Source: Bacteroidota bacterium (GTDB lineage: Bacteria > Bacteroidota > Bacteroidia > Cytophagales > Cyclobacteriaceae). From it: DNA of 10,400 bases. Each line of letters begins with the position of its first letter. Positions within the stretch are counted from its first letter, which is position 1. Under the pieces are notes generated by a model that was given only the letters and a program-made list of their open reading frames with translations, had not been told where the DNA came from and did no database searches. The stretch covers positions 1-10,400 of the forward strand of contig QGUY01000135.1 of assembly GCA_003242315.1 (NCBI GenBank), read 5' to 3'. Of the stretch, positions 7,204 through 10,400 are shown piece after piece. The position numbers were made by a program, and so were the translations under genes.

Positions 7204-8067
7204 ATGAGAAACAGTTTTTTCTGCATCCTGGCTGTCGCCGTTCTGGCCGCCTGCTCGGGAAAACGCTCGAGCGAGCCAATACAGACCGCCGCACCTGACT
7301 GGAAGCTGGGTGTCGCTTTCTGGACTTTCCACACGTTTAAGCTTCCGGACGCACTTGACAAGATCGACAGCAGTGGTGTCAACTATGTCGAAGGTGTAAC
7401 GTTCTTCAATGCGGGACCCGAGTTGGGAGATTCACTCATTGGAACGTTGTCGAACGCGGGCCTCGCGAAGGTTCGCGCGATGCTCGACGAACGCGGCTTG
7501 AAAATGGAGTCTATGTATGTGGGTGGTGACAGAAACATCGATTCGTGGAAACGCCAGTTCGATGTAGCAAAATTCTTCGGTGTGAAATACGTAACAGGTG
7601 AACCCCCGGTCGCAATACTCGATGAAATTGACAGCCTGCTCAGTGCTTACGATTTACGGATGGCGATTCACGAACATTGGCGCGGCGTCAGCCAATACTG
7701 GCATCCGGATTCAGTACTTGCCGCGATCGAGGGACACAAGAATTTCGGAGCGTGCGCCGACCTCGGTCACTGGCCCAAGAGCGGCGTTAACCCGCTTGAC
7801 GGAGTGAAGCGTCTGGAGGGACATATCATGGGTATTCACCTCAAGGATATTGCCGAGTATAATAACCCAAATATTCAGGACGTCCGCGTAGGAACCGGAG
7901 TGGTAGATTTCCCGGCAATTTTTGCAGAGCTCAAACGACAAAACTTCTCAGGTCACATCTACATCGAACGCGACGCGGAAACGGTTCCGAGTAATCTGCC
8001 TTCGGTGCTTGAGACGATCGAATACTATAACGAACAGGTGGCGCGACTGGGCAGCGCGACTCAGTGA
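7204..8067 (+). CDS. Lipoprotein sugar isomerase/epimerase-like TIM barrel
   Basis: A 287-aa protein of the xylose-isomerase-like TIM barrel superfamily (AP endonuclease family 2 fold; sugar phosphate isomerase/epimerase). A signal peptide with lipobox LAAC (Cys17) predicts an exported lipoprotein, unlike the usual cytoplasmic isomerases. Likely metal and catalytic residues are Glu133 in TGEPP, the AIHEHW strand (His156, Glu157, His158), Asp186 and His189 in ADLGHW, His212 in GIHLKD, and Glu255 in YIERD. The ligand set looks intact, so it is probably a metal enzyme. It lies 29 nt after the CE15 esterase, suggesting one operon and a role on sugars released outside the cytoplasm. Substrate is unknown; exported members of this superfamily are common in Bacteroidota and Planctomycetota but few are characterised. 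The start gives the lipoprotein signal; no Shine-Dalgarno sequence is evident. Confidence 0.85.
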   Translation: MRNSFFCILAVAVLAACSGKRSSEPIQTAAPDWKLGVAFWTFHTFKLPDALDKIDSSGVNYVEGVTFFNAGPELGDSLIGTLSNAGLAKVRAMLDERGLKMESMYVGGDRNIDSWKRQFDVAKFFGVKYVTGEPPVAILDEIDSLLSAYDLRMAIHEHWRGVSQYWHPDSVLAAIEGHKNFGACADLGHWPKSGVNPLDGVKRLEGHIMGIHLKDIAEYNNPNIQDVRVGTGVVDFPAIFAELKRQNFSGHIYIERDAETVPSNLPSVLETIEYYNEQVARLGSATQ

Positions 8068-8099
8068 TGTCAGAAGGTCCACCCGCGTGATTTATGCTG

Positions 8100-8127
8100 T
8101 TGGTATTAGCCGGATATTTTTATATTG
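8100..8127 (+). promoter_or_regulatory. Candidate promoter upstream of the YeiH-type gene
   Basis: TTG (8100-8102) is followed after 17 nt by ttatattg (8120-8127), the same eight bases as the candidate -7 box before the gene at 1647. It lies in the 104-bp gap after the isomerase-like gene, 44 nt ahead of the ATG at 8172. The spacing is slightly short and the box imperfect, so this is weak evidence. Confidence 0.3.
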
Positions 8128-8171
8128 AATGCCGGCGTAGAAAAGCATTGTGCAAGTGAAATAATTGGCTG

Positions 8172-9434
8172 ATGGAAAAGTCGCGGCGTTCTCTGTATCC
8201 GGTTCATGAGGACTGGGCATCCGTAATCCTGGGTTTTCTGATCATCGTCTTATCACTTATTTGGTTTGTTGTTCCCGCGCCGAACTTCAAGTGGGAGTCG
8301 TGGCAGCAACTGGGAGGACACGTATTCGGACGAGAGAACCTGGGGGCAATGCTTGTACAGTTTCTCTTCATTGGGGTAATGGCTGCTGCAGGCATTTTGA
8401 TGACAGGGAAGTCTATCCGTCCCTTCCTCGGTGTCTTTCCGGTTGTGTATGCGGTGGCTTTGTGTGCGCTCATTATCGAAGGGAACGGGACAGTTCGCGA
8501 TCTGAACCTGGAGGCGGTGATCTTCAGCTTGTCTATCGGGCTGCTCATCGGAAATCTGTTCAAGCTTCCGGAATGGTTCCGCTCAATGCTCACGACGGAG
8601 TTGTTTGTCAAGATAGGTCTCGTATTGTTAGGCACCCGCATAATCTTTTCAGACATCCTGGAGTCGGGTTCGCTTGGTCTCATTCAGGCATCCATTGTGG
8701 TGTTGGTCGTCTGGTACTTTGCCTGGTGGGTGTGCAAGAAGTTTAAACTGGACGACGAGATGTCGATGATGATTTCCAGCGCTGTCTCAATATGTGGAGT
8801 GTCGGCGGCAATAGCGACGGCCGGTGCGATTAAGGGCGACACGCGGAAGCTCTCATATGTAATATCGCTCGTACTCATCATCGCGATCCCGATGATGATC
8901 TTCATGCCCATGATTGCCAATCATTTTAATTTCAGTGAGGAAGTAACAGGAGCATGGCTCGGTGGGAGTATCGATACAACAGGTGCTGTGGTTGCCTCGG
9001 GCACCTTGGTAGGAGAGACAGCCTTGAAGGTGAGCACGATCGTCAAGTTCTCACAAAACGTTATGCTCGGCATCGCAGCTTTTGCCATAAGCATTTACTG
9101 GACTTACACGGGGAAAGGCGAAAAGATGTCCAACGTTGAAAAGCCCAGCCTGCGTGTTATTTGGGAACGCTTTCCAAAGTTTGTTTTGGGATTTGTACTA
9201 GCGTCCCTTGTGTTTTCGTTCCTCCTTTCTCCGGCAACCATATCAGCCGTATCAGGAAGCCTGAAGACAATTCAGACCATGTGGTTTGTCCTCGCCTTTA
9301 CCAGCATCGGCCTTGAAACGCGATTTGCCGACCTCTTCCTCAATAACAGCCGCAAACCGCTCTATGCCTTCGTCATTGCGCAAGCGTTCAATGTCGTCGT
9401 GACACTGGTTGTAGCGTGGGTACTTTTTGGATAG
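8172..9434 (+). CDS. YeiH/UPF0324 family membrane transporter
   Basis: A 420-aa multi-pass inner-membrane protein of the UPF0324 (Cons_hypoth698, YeiH) family, often annotated as putative sulfate exporter; the true substrate is not firmly established. Signature blocks are LFVKIGLVLLGTRIIFSDI (144-162), SICGVSAAIATAGAIKG (206-222), WLGGSIDTTGAVVASG (262-277), STIVKFSQNVMLGIAAF (288-304) and FTSIGLETRF (376-385). It is longer than the ~350-aa E. coli YeiH because of extra N-terminal sequence, with membrane segments at about 17-35 and 60-77 and a soluble linker between them. This longer form is, to my recollection, common in Bacteroidota. It is preceded by a 104-nt gap, so it is probably a separate transcription unit. 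No LysR-type regulator, which accompanies yeiH in E. coli, is in view. Confidence 0.9.
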   Translation: MEKSRRSLYPVHEDWASVILGFLIIVLSLIWFVVPAPNFKWESWQQLGGHVFGRENLGAMLVQFLFIGVMAAAGILMTGKSIRPFLGVFPVVYAVALCALIIEGNGTVRDLNLEAVIFSLSIGLLIGNLFKLPEWFRSMLTTELFVKIGLVLLGTRIIFSDILESGSLGLIQASIVVLVVWYFAWWVCKKFKLDDEMSMMISSAVSICGVSAAIATAGAIKGDTRKLSYVISLVLIIAIPMMIFMPMIANHFNFSEEVTGAWLGGSIDTTGAVVASGTLVGETALKVSTIVKFSQNVMLGIAAFAISIYWTYTGKGEKMSNVEKPSLRVIWERFPKFVLGFVLASLVFSFLLSPATISAVSGSLKTIQTMWFVLAFTSIGLETRFADLFLNNSRKPLYAFVIAQAFNVVVTLVVAWVLFG

Positions 9435-9508
9435 AAAGGCGACTCTGCCAAATCTTTCGTAACTTTCTGCAAGCCAGAACGTGTTATCCATTCAAAACCG
9501 AAACGGCT

Positions 9509-10018
9509 ATGAAATGCAAGGCAATTTTCGTACTAATGTTGATCGCTATGGAAGGGTTTTCGCAAGGCAAACTTAAGGTGGGGGATATGGCTCCCGATTT
9601 TACCGCAAATGACCAGGATGGAAAAAAGGTAAGCCTTAGCGAGTACCGCGGAAAGAAGGTCATCCTCTATTTCTATCCCAAGGATGACACTCCCGGTTGC
9701 ACCGCCCAGGCGTGTAACCTTCGTGACAACATGGAGCCTCTGACACGCGCTGGCTACGTTGTTCTTGGCGTAAGCGGTGACGACGAAGCGTCTCACAAGG
9801 CATTCCAGCAAAAGTACAATCTACCGTTCAGACTTGTTGCCGATACCGATAAGTTGATAAACAAAGCGTACGGTGTTTGGGTTGAAAAGGAACGCGACGG
9901 AAATAAGTACTGGGGTACCGCGCGAACAACTTTCATCCTTGACGAAAACGGCAGGATTACCGAGATCATCGACAACGTCGATACTAAACAGCATGCCGGT
10001 CAAATCCTGAAACTCTGA
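9509..10018 (+). CDS. Exported BCP/PrxQ-type peroxiredoxin
   Basis: A 169-aa thiol peroxidase that reduces hydrogen peroxide and organic hydroperoxides. The ATG at 9509 gives a short signal-like segment (about 4-18, cleavage near FSQ-GK at 19/20) before the thioredoxin-fold domain. A GTG at 9416 would add 31 residues overlapping the transporter gene and is rejected. Motifs are VGDMAPDF (24-31), the active site DDTPGCTAQAC (59-69) with peroxidatic Cys64 and a second cysteine five residues later (Cys69), as in atypical 2-Cys BCP enzymes, and TARTTFILD (137-145) with the conserved Arg139. Most BCP proteins are cytoplasmic, so export would place this one in the periplasm, where its electron donor is unclear. 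The next gene begins 5 nt downstream, implying co-transcription. Confidence 0.92.
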   Translation: MKCKAIFVLMLIAMEGFSQGKLKVGDMAPDFTANDQDGKKVSLSEYRGKKVILYFYPKDDTPGCTAQACNLRDNMEPLTRAGYVVLGVSGDDEASHKAFQQKYNLPFRLVADTDKLINKAYGVWVEKERDGNKYWGTARTTFILDENGRITEIIDNVDTKQHAGQILKL

Positions 10019-10023
10019 CGGGC

Positions 10024-10400
10024 ATGGAATACGATGCCGTCGTCGTCGGGGCGGGTCCCAATGGCCTGGCCGCGGCGATTACGCTTCAGAGGGAGGGGCT
10101 TTCGGTTCTGCTGCTTGAAGCTACGCAAACCGTAGGAGGTGGCACGCGCACTGCAGAACTGACTGTTCCCGGATTTTATCATGACGTTTGCTCTGCAATT
10201 CATCCGCTGGCGGCAGCATCACCCTTCTTCACGACATTGCCCCTGGCCGAGCATGGCTTAGAATTCATCTATCCACCCGCGTCCGCCGCGCACCCTTTCG
10301 ATGATGGCACAGCCGCCATCCTCACACGCTCCCTGTCGGACACAGCGCACAATTCCGTGAAAATGCACTCGCAATCAGGGGAACTGTGGATTCGATGGTG
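10024..10400 (+). CDS. Phytoene-dehydrogenase-like FAD oxidoreductase, partial
   Basis: The N-terminal part of an FAD-dependent amine-oxidase/phytoene desaturase-like protein (COG1233 type). It opens with the dinucleotide-binding motif VVVGAGPNGLAAA (6-18) and Glu32 at the end of the second strand, the usual ribose-binding acid. GGGTRTAEL, PGFYHDVCSAIHPLAAASPFF and the later DDGTAA are typical of this group. The gene runs off the window. The initial frame stays open to the edge, but after about 10350 its peptide (NSVKMHSQSGELW) no longer resembles the family. The frame starting at 10353 reads FRENALAIRGTVDSMV, which fits the expected 'LGxDxxAYRxxxxxxV' stretch at the right distance. This suggests a one-base deletion, by mutation or sequencing error, near 10342-10352. 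The substrate is unknown; carotenoid desaturation is only one possibility. Confidence 0.85.
   Translation, partial: MEYDAVVVGAGPNGLAAAITLQREGLSVLLLEATQTVGGGTRTAELTVPGFYHDVCSAIHPLAAASPFFTTLPLAEHGLEFIYPPASAAHPFDDGTAAILTRSLSDTAHNSVKMHSQSGELWIRW

Noticed and set aside
8204..8683. A 159-codon minus-strand frame inside the YeiH-type gene
   Set aside because: It is antisense to a clear membrane transporter, and the peptide is a basic, low-hydrophobicity mirror of transmembrane codons.
9416..9508. Upstream GTG start adding 31 residues to the peroxiredoxin
   Set aside because: The extension overlaps the end of the transporter gene and would bury the signal peptide; the ATG at 9509 is better.

Overview
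The window reads as a chromosomal stretch from a member of the Bacteroidota, most like the Cytophagales. The evidence is indirect: four exported proteins with short lipoprotein or Sec signals in a sugar-degrading context, starts with no clear Shine-Dalgarno sequence, promoter-like motifs resembling the Bacteroidota -33/-7 pattern (TTG ... TAnnTTTG), and protein families common in that phylum. I cannot name genus or species. There is no rRNA, tRNA, CRISPR array, transposase or phage gene.

Layout. (1) 1-1281 is the 3' part of xylose isomerase (xylA); its first ~10-15 codons lie outside the window. (2) 1282-1646 is a gene-free stretch rich in small repeats, including a perfect 28-bp palindrome. 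(3) 1647-3434 encodes a 595-aa lipoprotein that looks like a remote relative of GH67 alpha-glucuronidases. (4) On the minus strand, 5773-4640 encodes a GH18 chitinase-like lipoprotein and 4640-3438 a NagX/HGSNAT-like (DUF5009) membrane acyltransferase; they overlap as TGATG and form an amino-sugar pair. (5) Divergently, 5933-7174 encodes a secreted CE15 glucuronoyl esterase, followed after 29 nt by a lipoprotein with a sugar isomerase/epimerase TIM barrel (7204-8067). (6) 8172-9434 is a YeiH-type (UPF0324) membrane transporter. (7) 9509-10018 is an exported BCP-type peroxiredoxin, followed 5 nt later by a phytoene-dehydrogenase-like FAD oxidoreductase (10024 to the edge) that appears frameshifted near 10350.

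How they fit together. CE15 cuts the ester between lignin and (4-O-methyl)glucuronic acid on xylan. A GH67-like enzyme would be expected to act on glucuronic acid linked to xylo-oligosaccharides, and xylose isomerase takes xylose into central metabolism. The plus-strand genes therefore look like a dispersed glucuronoxylan set without SusC/SusD in view. The GH18-NagX pair would handle chitin or other GlcNAc polymers. The right end (YeiH, peroxiredoxin, FAD oxidoreductase) seems functionally separate. No obviously new multi-gene defence or mobile system is visible. The most novel items are the divergent GH67-like lipoprotein, the lipoprotein isomerase-fold enzyme beside CE15, and the repeat-bearing gap after xylA.
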